Source: Mongoliitalea lutea (GTDB lineage Bacteria; Bacteroidota; Bacteroidia; Cytophagales; Cyclobacteriaceae). From it: a stretch of DNA of 64,000 bases. Of this stretch, positions 8,134-15,481 are shown piece by piece (the stretch's first letter is position 1; each line of letters begins with the position of its first letter). The position numbers and the translations under genes were made by a program. The stretch covers positions 186,001 to 250,000 of the forward strand of contig NZ_BMYF01000003.1 of the NCBI RefSeq assembly GCF_014652135.1. The letters are read 5' to 3'. The notes beneath the pieces were generated by a model. It did not search any database and was not told where the DNA came from. It saw only the letters and a list, made by a program, of their open reading frames with translations.

Positions 8134-8979
8134 ATGAGAAAATTTACTTTAATCTTTTTTATACTCCTGGGATCTTTTGCGTGCCAAATCGATAATTTTG
8201 ATGATGGCTTGGTTGGACTTGAAGGGGAAATACAAGTTTTTGAAGCTGTTTTTGTCCGTGATCAACAAAACCTTCGTGTTACAAGTGAAGAGAGTGTTAA
8301 GCTCCAAGTAATTCGTAAAGGCAACCCCAATCGAAGCGAAGTAAGTTTTAGATTTTTAATTGATAGAGAAGCATTTCCAAACGCACAAATAGTTGAAATA
8401 ATTGCACTTGAGGAAAACGCAGATGGCGCCCTGTCTAGTTCAAGCCCTTTAATTGCCAGTGCTAATCCTGGAAAAGGTAAAGTAGGCAATTTCACAAGTC
8501 CATCACTTCCTATTGAGTCTTTGACAGATATTTTATTAGGTTTTTCCATCATGGATGGGAACGGAAACTATCTTAGCGGCGGATTTTTCGACATGAAAAT
8601 TAATTCCAGTTCCAAAAATGGCTTGGAAGTTTCTTTTCAGAAATCAGTCAACACAGAATTCGATGTGATTTTATCCTCAGTAGGTGGTGAAAAATTGAAG
8701 GTAACTCAAGTATTACAAACTGGATTAGCCATTTCAGAAAAGGAAGCCACTACCTTAATTGAAGAATTGCCTACAGTAGTTTTAGGAAAAGCTAGTAAAG
8801 AAGAAGCCAACCAATTGAAGTCAGCACTTGAAGCAGTAGGAGCTACTGTAGATTTGAAAAGAGCGGCTGAGGGCGGTGGCGACGATGGAGGTGATGAAGC
8901 AGAAACCCTTGAATTTGACGTGATTTTGTTTTCGGTTGGTGGTGAAAAAATGAAGGTTATTCAAGTATTACAGACTTAA
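8134..8979 (+). CDS. Lipoprotein with ribosomal-L7/L12 C-terminal-like domains; second domain cut by a stop
   Basis: A 281-residue exported protein with a lipobox Cys17 (G-S-F-A-C). Residues ~18-174 form an unrecognised beta-rich domain. From residue 175 there is a 68-residue module starting E-F-D-V-I-L and ending A-V-G-A-T-V-D-L-K, whose spacing matches the C-terminal domain of ribosomal protein L7/L12 (E-F-D-V-I-L ... K-A-L-E-E-A-G-A-x-V). After an acidic, Gly-rich linker a second copy starts at residue 260 but stops at TAA 8977-8979, where the first copy has Gly (GGA). The rest of the copy continues in frame to TAG at 9115. The function is unknown and a ribosomal role is unlikely for a lipoprotein. 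Confidence 0.75.
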   Translation: MRKFTLIFFILLGSFACQIDNFDDGLVGLEGEIQVFEAVFVRDQQNLRVTSEESVKLQVIRKGNPNRSEVSFRFLIDREAFPNAQIVEIIALEENADGALSSSSPLIASANPGKGKVGNFTSPSLPIESLTDILLGFSIMDGNGNYLSGGFFDMKINSSSKNGLEVSFQKSVNTEFDVILSSVGGEKLKVTQVLQTGLAISEKEATTLIEELPTVVLGKASKEEANQLKSALEAVGATVDLKRAAEGGGDDGGDEAETLEFDVILFSVGGEKMKVIQVLQT

Positions 8980-9114
8980 TTAGCTATCTCAGAAAAGCAA
9001 GCTATTACGTTAATAGAAAAATTGCCAGCAGTAGTTTTAGGAAAAGCTAGTAAAGAAGAAGCCAACCAATTGAAGTCAGCACTTGAAGCAGTAGGAGCTA
9101 CTGTAGATTTGAAA
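8656..9114 (+). repeat. In-frame tandem duplication of a 204-nt L7/L12-like module
   Basis: Copy 1 is 8656-8859 and copy 2 is 8911-9114, a period of 255 nt (85 codons), so both are in the same frame. The last 86 nt of the copies (8774-8859 and 9029-9114) are identical, while the first ~118 nt differ at many positions. This is either a recent partial duplication or gene conversion of the 3' half. Confidence 0.92.
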
Positions 9115-9117
9115 TAG
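8980..9117 (+). pseudogene. Stranded in-frame remainder of the second L7/L12-like module
   Basis: Directly after the TAA at 8977-8979 the same frame continues for 45 codons to TAG at 9115-9117, reading L-A-I-S-E-K-Q-A then the same G-K-A-S-K-E-E-A-N-Q-L-K string as copy 1. It has no start codon near its beginning, so it is translated only by readthrough, or not at all. Changing GGA to TAA needs two substitutions, so a single sequencing error does not easily explain it. Confidence 0.7.
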
Positions 9118-9146
9118 GAGAAGCATTAAATATTGCTATATAATAC

Positions 9147-9177
9147 TCGCCTTTCGTTTGGGAAGGCGATTTTATTT
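9147..9177 (+). terminator. Intrinsic terminator after the L7/L12-like lipoprotein gene
   Basis: TCGCCTT (9147-9153) pairs with AAGGCGA (9163-9169), followed by TTTTATTT. It sits 30 nt after the TAG at 9115, not after the TAA at 8977, so the transcript covers the interrupted second module. Confidence 0.7.
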
Positions 9178-9614
9178 GCTCCCTCGGAGACTGACTTGTG
9201 GGTGGCATTAAGTTTTTAATGCTTGTGCCAAACTGTTCATGCAACAGTTTCTCATAGTTATTTTTCGGACAAAACCTGTACACTTTCGTACAGGTTTTTT
9301 TGTGACTTGGTGTGGGGAAAATCTAAGTGAAAAATTTTTGAAATTAAATTTTCATAAATTCTTGTGACAGATGCAACCTTCGAAAATTTAGACTTTTGGG
9401 ATTAATGTTAAAATCTGTTACAAAAGTGAACAAGTCGCACAGGATTTTTCCCAATAGCTGACAGTTTTTAGGAACTGTCATGGTTATTTGTAAATCGCAG
9501 GAGATATTTAGGTGATAATTTTTTAGAGTAGTGAGCACCGCCTTCGATGCCGGTAATTTTTTCAGGTACAGAATTGGCCATAATCCAATCATACCAACTT
9601 AAACAAAACCACAA
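9178..9614. other. Gene-free gap with several hairpins
   Basis: No credible ORF is seen. Between 9178 and 9270 there are two further inverted repeats: TGGCATTAAG with TGCTTGTGCCA (imperfect), and AACTGTT with AACAGTT. These are followed by the strong terminator at 9272-9303. The segment could hold a small RNA or a decayed gene end. From 9304 to 9614 the DNA is AT-rich and I see nothing firm apart from the expected upstream region of the next gene. Confidence 0.35.
9272..9303 (+). terminator. Strong intrinsic terminator hairpin
   Basis: AAACCTGTAC (9272-9281) pairs perfectly with GTACAGGTTT (9288-9297) across a 6-nt loop and runs into a T tract (9295-9301) on the plus strand. No plus-strand gene ends directly upstream after the terminator at 9147-9177, so it may end a small transcript. 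Confidence 0.7.
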
Positions 9615-10202
9615 ATGAAAACGATTTTAACATTCGCATTAGCCGCAGTACTAGGTACAAGCAGCTTCGCAAACAACTCAGAAGAAAGCATCTCTAACTT
9701 GACTAATGTTCAAGCAAAAGAGAAAAAAGTACAGGTTACTTTGAGAGAAGGAGCTGGTAAAGTAAAAGTTCACATATTGGATGCCAATGGTAAACGTCTA
9801 TTTCAACGTAATTTTCATGTTCAAGAAAATATACTTGTGCCCTTTGATATGACAGCCTTACCCTGCGGAGAATATCAAGTTGCTGTCATCAGCAAAGAAG
9901 ATCCCAGTAATCAGAGTATTCACACTGTAACTATTACAGAATCGACTGTTATTGAATTGCCTTTAATGGCTTATGTCAAACCATTAAATGAAGATTCATT
10001 TAAGCTAACCGTTATTGGTTTAGAAGAACCAGGAACTCAAATTCAAATTTGGGATGAATCTGGAAGAAAAGTACATTCGGAGACTGTCAATATAGCTGCA
10101 GGATTCTCTAAAGTTTATCACTTGCGTCAACTGAAATTAGAAAATCTTATTATTCAAGTTAGTGATAATAACGGCCGTACGAAGCATTTACAATTTAATT
10201 GA
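9615..10202 (+). CDS. Secreted protein, likely two beta-sandwich domains
   Basis: A 195-residue protein with a Sec signal peptide (M-K-T-I-L-T-F-A-L-A-A-V-L-G, cleavage near S-S-F-A-N). The mature part holds two similar halves of alternating beta-strand character: V-K-V-H-I-L-D-A-N-G-K-R-L-F-Q-R near residue 48 and T-Q-I-Q-I-W-D-E-S-G-R-K-V-H near 138. Both resemble the repeated strand pattern of small Ig-like or T9SS-sorting-type sandwiches common in Bacteroidota. I cannot name the family with confidence. There is no lipobox, so it is periplasmic or secreted. It is convergent with the arginase gene. Confidence 0.7.
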   Translation: MKTILTFALAAVLGTSSFANNSEESISNLTNVQAKEKKVQVTLREGAGKVKVHILDANGKRLFQRNFHVQENILVPFDMTALPCGEYQVAVISKEDPSNQSIHTVTITESTVIELPLMAYVKPLNEDSFKLTVIGLEEPGTQIQIWDESGRKVHSETVNIAAGFSKVYHLRQLKLENLIIQVSDNNGRTKHLQFN

Positions 10203-10283
10203 AACAATCATTGTTTAACGACCATCCCTGGGGGCGAAAGTCCTTGGGGATTATTTATTAGCAATTGTGATAGATAAAAAGTC

Positions 10284-11474
10284 TCAAAAACTAATAGAAG
10301 GACATTTTGAAAATAGATAGTTTAATACAAGCTTAGAGACCATTTTTTGCCCTTTTCCCTTTGAAACTGTATTAGGTGAAAGTTCTACTATATCTAATCC
10401 TAAAACATCAAATTTTTCAAAAATCGTATTCAATAATTTTAGTGCGCTGTAATAAGAAATGCCTCCGATTTCAGGTATGCTGGTATCATGTTCAATTATA
10501 CCATAGTCAAAACAATCTACATCGAAAGTTACATATACTTTACTGTCTTTTGGAATGTGATCAAAATAATTGAGCTGTGGGTAATTATAAATGTCAAAAG
10601 ATGAATGTAAGTACCATTTAGGGTGATCGATTATTTGAGTATAGTCGTTGATGTCAATTGTTCTCAATCCTACTTGTGTAATAGTTTTAATGGAACTTAA
10701 ATCAATTACTTTACAAAGCCAATTAGCATGTGAAACGATCGTTGCTTCATTATTATATCCAACCAAATCGTGGTGTGCATCAAACTGAATAATGTGGAAT
10801 TGCTCTCTTTTAGCAAGTGATTCTATAGGAAAAATACTCATTGAGTGATCTCCTCCAAACATAATTGTACGGAATTGATTAGAAAATAATTTATCAAAAA
10901 CTATTTCCGCTCGATGTTTCACTGCCAAAATACCTTCACCTGGCAACCAAACAATATCACCTAAATCAAAAACTTGGAGAGAATTTCCATCATAGATTTT
11001 TCTGACATCAAAATCACAAAAATTTGTTTGATTAATTGAATCGTTTAGGATATTGAGTTCATCACGAATTAAAGAAGGACCACTTCGCGCACCACCAAAT
11101 TCGCCATTGATATCAACAGGAATACCAACGATTGCAAATTGATCCGGTGAGTAAGTTGAAATTCTATTTAAATCAAATAAATTAATATTGTTTCCAATTG
11201 GGTTATTTGAAAATTCTAAAATACCTTCAGAAAGTGTTTTTACTTTAACATATTCGATTAAAAAGAAACAGTCTCTAAGGTCTTCAAGTACAGAATAAGG
11301 TATACCATAACGATGGTGCGCTTCATCAAAGCTAGTAGGTTCTTTGAATAAATTATAAAGAAATAATAGGTGTTGATCACCAGATACTACTTTATTGAAA
11401 GAATAGATGTCGAAAGAAACTTTATCGCCTATTGAAGTATTTTTTAGACAATAATTACGTTGGTATAAAACCAC
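10284..11474 (-). CDS. Arginase-superfamily enzyme with extra N-terminal domain, candidate peptide arginase
   Basis: A 396-residue ureohydrolase. All Mn-binding motifs are intact: G-G-D-H with H210, D-A-H-H-D (D232, H234, D236) and D-V-D-C-F-D (D318, D320, D323), with E364 in D-I-V-E-L-S. Residues ~1-100 are not found in ordinary arginases and have the spacing of a small winged-helix/PqqD-like domain (L-L-F-L-Y-N-L-F ... Y-S-V-L-E-D-L-R-D-C-F-F-L-I), such as recognises leader peptides. The start is GTG at 11474, the only usable codon after an in-frame stop, 5 nt behind the stop of an Arg-rich mini-gene. Base composition is clearly more AT-rich than in neighbouring core genes. A free-amino-acid or guanidino substrate is the alternative. 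Confidence 0.72.
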   Translation of the reverse strand: MVLYQRNYCLKNTSIGDKVSFDIYSFNKVVSGDQHLLFLYNLFKEPTSFDEAHHRYGIPYSVLEDLRDCFFLIEYVKVKTLSEGILEFSNNPIGNNINLFDLNRISTYSPDQFAIVGIPVDINGEFGGARSGPSLIRDELNILNDSINQTNFCDFDVRKIYDGNSLQVFDLGDIVWLPGEGILAVKHRAEIVFDKLFSNQFRTIMFGGDHSMSIFPIESLAKREQFHIIQFDAHHDLVGYNNEATIVSHANWLCKVIDLSSIKTITQVGLRTIDINDYTQIIDHPKWYLHSSFDIYNYPQLNYFDHIPKDSKVYVTFDVDCFDYGIIEHDTSIPEIGGISYYSALKLLNTIFEKFDVLGLDIVELSPNTVSKGKGQKMVSKLVLNYLFSKCPSISF

Positions 11475-11479
11475 AAATT

Positions 11480-11626
11480 TTATTTTTTAGGTTTACTTAC
11501 ACTACGTGAAATCCTTCTAAAAATATTTGGTTTAGAATTAGTCTCCAAGGAATCTTCTATTTTTACTTCCATATGCTCTATTTTTGAAGATGTTTCAGAG
11601 CCTTTCTTTTCATTCGGTTTGTTCAT
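11480..11626 (-). CDS. 48-residue peptide with Arg/Lys-rich tail, candidate RiPP precursor
   Basis: A short ORF starting ATG at 11626 and ending TAA at 11480-11482, just 5 nt before the arginase start codon. The first ~33 residues are charged, with an acidic central part (I-E-H-M-E-V-K-I-E-D-S-L-E). The last 15 are N-I-F-R-R-I-S-R-S-V-S-K-P-K-K, with three arginines and no acidic residue. This leader/core contrast and the coupling to an arginase fit a ribosomally made peptide whose arginines become ornithines. There is no signal peptide. A TTG and a weak TATCTTTA element lie ~25-50 nt upstream. Expression is unproven; a regulatory short ORF is the alternative. Confidence 0.5.
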   Translation of the reverse strand: MNKPNEKKGSETSSKIEHMEVKIEDSLETNSKPNIFRRISRSVSKPKK

Positions 11627-11846
11627 AAGTCTAAATTATTTGTATTGTTTTAAAGATATCAAATTAAGATTCTCAATTTTACTTTTTGATAATTTTTTTT
11701 TGAGACAATTTAAAATTATTAAACCAAATAAAATAAATCACTTTTAATATCCACTTGTTAAAGTGGTTCTGAAAAAAATCAATTAAAATTTAGCAGATTA
11801 GGTCGATTTTTCAACCAAAGGTTTTAATGAAAATTAATTTTTGTAT

Positions 11847-11885
11847 AAAAAAAACCTAATTTACTGAGTCAAGTAAATTAGGTTT
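11847..11885 (-). terminator. Intrinsic terminator of the tRNA-Ser gene
   Basis: AAACCTAATTTACT (11852-11865) and AGTAAATTAGGTTT (11872-11885) form a perfect 14-bp stem with a 6-nt loop. On the minus strand it is followed by a run of eight T, directly downstream of the tRNA 3' end at 11888. A second, smaller hairpin (CCACTT/AAGTGG) lies at 11751-11766. Confidence 0.85.
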
Positions 11886-11887
11886 AT

Positions 11888-11979
11888 TGGCAGAGAGTGG
11901 GGGATTCGAACCCCCGGTACGGCATTACCCGTACGACAGTTTAGCAAACTGCTGGTTTAAGCCACTCACCCAACTCTCT
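11888..11979 (-). tRNA. tRNA-Ser (anticodon GCU)
   Basis: A 92-nt class II tRNA with a long variable arm. The acceptor stem AGAGAGT pairs perfectly with ACTCTCT and the terminal CCA is encoded (G-C-C-A at 11891-11888). The T arm is GGGGGTTCGAATCCCCC. The anticodon loop T-T-G-C-T-A-A gives GCU, reading AGC/AGU serine codons. Its 3' end points toward the AT-rich peptide/arginase pair, a common arrangement at tRNA insertion sites, although no repeat of the tRNA end was found nearby. Confidence 0.96.
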
Positions 11980-12014
11980 TTCTCTAAAGAATATTTATTT
12001 TCTTTAGGACAGTG

Positions 12015-12047
12015 CAAATATAATTCATAAATGTTGGAATAAACAAA
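12015..12047 (-). promoter_or_regulatory. Promoter of the tRNA-Ser gene
   Basis: On the minus strand TTTG (12047-12044) and a perfect TATATTTG (12022-12015) are spaced by 21 nt, about 36 nt ahead of the tRNA. The leader between them and the tRNA holds an 8-bp hairpin (CTAAAGAA/TTCTTTAG, about 11984-12007). Confidence 0.55.
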
Positions 12048-12133
12048 GCCTCAAACTCTCCCAAGAGATATTTTTTATAAAAATAATGGCTATAATGTAT
12101 AATGAATTGAAATTCAGTTTAAAAAAATTACTT

Positions 12134-13684
12134 CTAAAACAAGTTTCTAAAATTGAATGGAATCAAGCGCGGTGGTAAAACAATGGTTCCTCCAACGATC
12201 CTCTCTGAGCTTATCCACCCTGTGTTGTCTTCAAACAAATAAACGCCTTCTGTTTGACTGAGAACCAACGGCGAACCTATAGAAATCCTATTTCTTTTTC
12301 CCTCAAATATATCAAAATCAGGATACCCTGAAAGTAACCAGACAAAGGACTGTGTAGCAAAGCCTTGATTGGTATAGCCTAGCAAAATAATATCACCTGT
12401 CCTTGTATTTATATCTGCGGCAGTAATTAATCCCTGCACATTAAAACTGCCTTTTAGTTTGGCCACATAATCTCCAGGTTTGGAGGGAAGACTGTACCAT
12501 CTTGTTTGATTATCCGTCCAATTTTTGCTAAATAAGTATAAAGAATCATTGGCAAAAAAAAATGCTTCACAGTCAAAATTATTGTTATTAGGGGCGGTTG
12601 AAAAAACTGTTTGATCTTCGTATTTAAAGGAAATTTTTTCCGCAGTTACAGAAGTATTTGTTAAAACATCAGATTTTTTTACTCTGTAAATAGTTAAATC
12701 TGTTCTATTGCCATTATTATTTCCAAAATCACCTATAAATAAATGGGTTTCATTTTCAGCAAAATCTTCCCAATCAACATTGGTTGCGTTGGAAATTGTA
12801 ACTGTTTTTAAGATAGCTCCATTTGTTCTAGAAAATTGAAAAATTTCATTAGTATTACCTGAATCGTTGTGACTCCATAATTCACCACCAAAATATGCTA
12901 ATCCAGAACTTTCCAACAAAGGGGCTTGAAGTGTAGTAGTGGGGCTAAGGTTTATTGAAGTAGGCACGCCACCTATGTTCACTAATAATTCTTCTTCTAT
13001 TAATTCAAAATCTTCAACCAAAATATCAACAACTTTTCCTTGTCCATCAGATACCTTTATGATAAAATTGTAATGTCTATATGCCAAAATAACGAGATTT
13101 CTTCGAATCGTATTTCCAAAAATATTTTCAATCACTTCTAATACAGGCTCTTTTCCTTCTTGAACATAGCTATAATAAAAATCTCCAATTAAAGTCATCT
13201 CGTAACTTTGACCTAAAACCAAAATTGGAGTGTTTTTAACATTACTTTTATTTACCGTAATCAAACCATAAGTGGTTGTGGCTTGTAATGATAAATTAAG
13301 ATTTGGTTGATTTAATCTAAATGTACCTTTTGCAGAAATCGGAAGAAATGTTTCAACATCTTCACCAGTAGATGACAGCTCATAAGAATAATCACCATAA
13401 GGTAAAGATAAAGAAGAACCAGTGCTTAGATCATTTGGATTAAACCGTAGTTCATAATTTTCATTTGTTGTTGTTGAATTAATCATTAATACCACTTCTG
13501 ATGCATATATATGTGGCCAGTTACTTTGAGATTCAATTCTGGAATTCAAAGATGCATTTGACTGATATTCTTCTAGTGAAATTCCTGAGATAATAAGCGT
13601 TCCTTGATTCAAGTCCTTAGTGTCTTCATTTTCACATGCAGATAACAAAAAAAGCAGCAATACTATTGGGTATAACTTTTTCAT
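12134..13684 (-). CDS. Lipoprotein with C-terminal beta-propeller-like domain
   Basis: About 516 residues. The frame is open 11 codons further upstream, but the lipoprotein signal begins at the ATG at 13684 (M-K-K-L-Y-P-I-V, lipobox Cys17 in L-L-S-A-C). Residues ~25-250 contain Ig-like or fimbrillin-like beta-rich repeats. The C-terminal half (from about L-L-E-S-S-G-L-A-Y-F) has strings such as W-S-H-N-D-S-G, V-D-W-E-D-F-A and L-F-I-G-D-F-G-N-N, typical of NHL/SMP-30-like propellers that bind ligands or sugars at the surface. It is AT-rich like the arginase gene on the other side of the tRNA. No enzymatic residues can be assigned. Confidence 0.7.
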   Translation of the reverse strand: MKKLYPIVLLLFLLSACENEDTKDLNQGTLIISGISLEEYQSNASLNSRIESQSNWPHIYASEVVLMINSTTTNENYELRFNPNDLSTGSSLSLPYGDYSYELSSTGEDVETFLPISAKGTFRLNQPNLNLSLQATTTYGLITVNKSNVKNTPILVLGQSYEMTLIGDFYYSYVQEGKEPVLEVIENIFGNTIRRNLVILAYRHYNFIIKVSDGQGKVVDILVEDFELIEEELLVNIGGVPTSINLSPTTTLQAPLLESSGLAYFGGELWSHNDSGNTNEIFQFSRTNGAILKTVTISNATNVDWEDFAENETHLFIGDFGNNNGNRTDLTIYRVKKSDVLTNTSVTAEKISFKYEDQTVFSTAPNNNNFDCEAFFFANDSLYLFSKNWTDNQTRWYSLPSKPGDYVAKLKGSFNVQGLITAADINTRTGDIILLGYTNQGFATQSFVWLLSGYPDFDIFEGKRNRISIGSPLVLSQTEGVYLFEDNTGWISSERIVGGTIVLPPRLIPFNFRNLF

Positions 13685-13816
13685 TTTTAAATAAGAATTA
13701 GTAATAGTGTATATCAAAAATACTATTTTATTTTAGCGCCTTACATTTTTATTCATAAAAACAAACATTTTTCTTAGACAGTCTGTTCAAAACTTGTAAT
13801 AATTAACGTAACGGAG

Positions 13817-14221
13817 ATGAAAGAGTATAGTTTGAATGGGAACGGAACAGTTTATAATGATTATGAAACTGAAGAAAGCAATATCCTAGTAAAGGACGCA
13901 ATCTTTGTAAGACATAAGGGGAATTTGGTTAAAGTCAAATTCAAGGATATTCTGTGGATGAAGGGAGATGGTAACTATACTACTTTAGTTACACGTCAGG
14001 AAGTATACTCTCTAAGAAACATCCTAAAGGAATTAGAGGCCGTATTGCCAGCAGATGAGTTTATAAGAATTCACAAAAGTTATGTTGTTCGCTTGGATGA
14101 GATTACTTGTATCAACCCACGAGAACTGGTTGTTTCTAAAGATACAGTTCCCGTAGGTCGAACATACTATCAAAGTTTATTGAACTGTATTCAAAAATTA
14201 GGTTCGTCTAACCTAGATTAA
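13817..14221 (+). CDS. LytTR-domain DNA-binding regulator without receiver domain
   Basis: A 134-residue protein made almost entirely of one LytTR domain: residues ~27-130 contain K-D-A-I-F-V, then D-I-L-W-M-K-G-D-G-N-Y-T, L-R-N-I-L-K-E-L-E and F-I-R-I-H-K-S-Y-V-V, all family landmarks. There is no N-terminal response-regulator receiver, so it must be controlled by level, by a partner or by a small molecule rather than by direct phosphorylation. No histidine kinase gene is adjacent. Its last 9 nt overlap the end of the convergent queA gene. Confidence 0.88.
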   Translation: MKEYSLNGNGTVYNDYETEESNILVKDAIFVRHKGNLVKVKFKDILWMKGDGNYTTLVTRQEVYSLRNILKELEAVLPADEFIRIHKSYVVRLDEITCINPRELVVSKDTVPVGRTYYQSLLNCIQKLGSSNLD

Positions 14222-15436
14222 ATCGTGTCTCCAAAGTAAGCTGCTGTCTCCATAGCTAAGGAATCTGTAACCCTTAGCTAGCGCTTCTTCGTAAATTTTT
14301 CTCCATTGCTGATTCGTAAACGCTGCTACCAATAGTATCAGGGTAGAAGATGGCTGATGAAAATTGGTCACCAATCCATCACATACCCGAAACTCATAGC
14401 CTGGAAAAATAAATATTTCCGTAGTTCCTGTTATTTCCTCTATATCCTGATTTTCCATGTAGGCTTGGATTGCTGCAAATGCTTCATTCCGTGCAATTTT
14501 TGGTCCAGTATATTCATAAGGATATAATTTGGGTATGGCAAAACTTGCAGTTGGATTCTGAATAAGCATCATCCCGTACCAGTAAAGAGATTCCAGTGAT
14601 CGCATAGAGGTAGTTCCAACAGCAATCAAGGCTTCTTGGTGATTTGTCAAGGCTCGGATGGTTTCTATATCTACAACCACTTGCTCGCTATGCATTTCAT
14701 GTTCTGTCACATTAGAGACTTTGATCGGCTGAAATGTTCCGGCTGACACATGCAAGGTTAGAAACTCTTCTTTTACTCCATTGGCTTTCAAAGTAGCTAA
14801 CACCTCATCCGTAAAATGTAAGCCAGCGGTAGGGGCAGCAACAGCACCTTCTTTTTTAGAATACACTGTTTGATATCGTGGTTTATCTTCAGCTGTAGCT
14901 TTTCTATTCAAATATGGTGGTAAGGGCACTTCTCCTGTAGCTTCTACAATATCCACAAAGGCATGCGTTGAGTCCCATTCAAATTGAACAGTCTTTGATT
15001 CCCTGTCTAAAAGAAAGGCAGAAATAACCAAAGTTTCATTTCCAAGTTGGATTTCACCTTTAAGCACTTCTCCATCTTTCCATTTTTTTAAATTACCAAT
15101 CATACACTCCCAAATAACAGAATGCCGTGTTTGCATCACTTCGTTGATATTTGTACTTGGCCCAAGTGGTTTGAGCAAAAACAATTCTACCTTTGCTCCA
15201 GAAGTCCGTTGAAAAATCATTCGGGCAGGTATAACTTTGGTGTTGTTGAATACCATCATGCTGCCAGCTGGTATCAAGGAAGGCAATTCATAAAATACCT
15301 GGTGTGCTATTTTACCATCTTTGAAATGTAAAAGCTTGGAATGGTCCCGTTTTTCCAAAGGAAATTTAGCAATGCGCTCATTTGGTAAAATGTACTCGTA
15401 ATCGGATAACTTGATGGATTCAGCTTGTTGAAACAT
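14213..15436 (-). CDS. queA: S-adenosylmethionine:tRNA ribosyltransferase-isomerase
   Basis: A 407-residue QueA, which transfers the ribosyl moiety of SAM to 7-aminomethyl-7-deazaguanine at the tRNA wobble position to form epoxyqueuosine. Signature strings are F-N-N-T-K-V-I-P-A-R near residue 65, A-A-P-T-A-G-L-H-F-T in the middle, H-V-S-A-G-T-F-Q-P-I and N-F-H-Q-P-S-S-T-L near the C-terminus. The length is slightly above the common 340-360 residues but fits Bacteroidota homologues. It is divergent from menC with only 45 nt between the start codons. Confidence 0.93.
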   Translation of the reverse strand: MFQQAESIKLSDYEYILPNERIAKFPLEKRDHSKLLHFKDGKIAHQVFYELPSLIPAGSMMVFNNTKVIPARMIFQRTSGAKVELFLLKPLGPSTNINEVMQTRHSVIWECMIGNLKKWKDGEVLKGEIQLGNETLVISAFLLDRESKTVQFEWDSTHAFVDIVEATGEVPLPPYLNRKATAEDKPRYQTVYSKKEGAVAAPTAGLHFTDEVLATLKANGVKEEFLTLHVSAGTFQPIKVSNVTEHEMHSEQVVVDIETIRALTNHQEALIAVGTTSMRSLESLYWYGMMLIQNPTASFAIPKLYPYEYTGPKIARNEAFAAIQAYMENQDIEEITGTTEIFIFPGYEFRVCDGLVTNFHQPSSTLILLVAAFTNQQWRKIYEEALAKGYRFLSYGDSSLLWRHDLI

Positions 15437-15467
15437 AGGGGATAGGTCCTCAGTTAATTTTAGAACG

Positions 15468-15475
15468 CAAATATA
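15468..15475 (-). promoter_or_regulatory. -7 element of the queA promoter
   Basis: A perfect TATATTTG on the minus strand, 32 nt upstream of the queA ATG. A convincing -33 TTTG at the standard distance was not found. The upstream half of the promoter would lie within the first codons of menC. Confidence 0.45.
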
Positions 15476-15481
15476 AAACGA

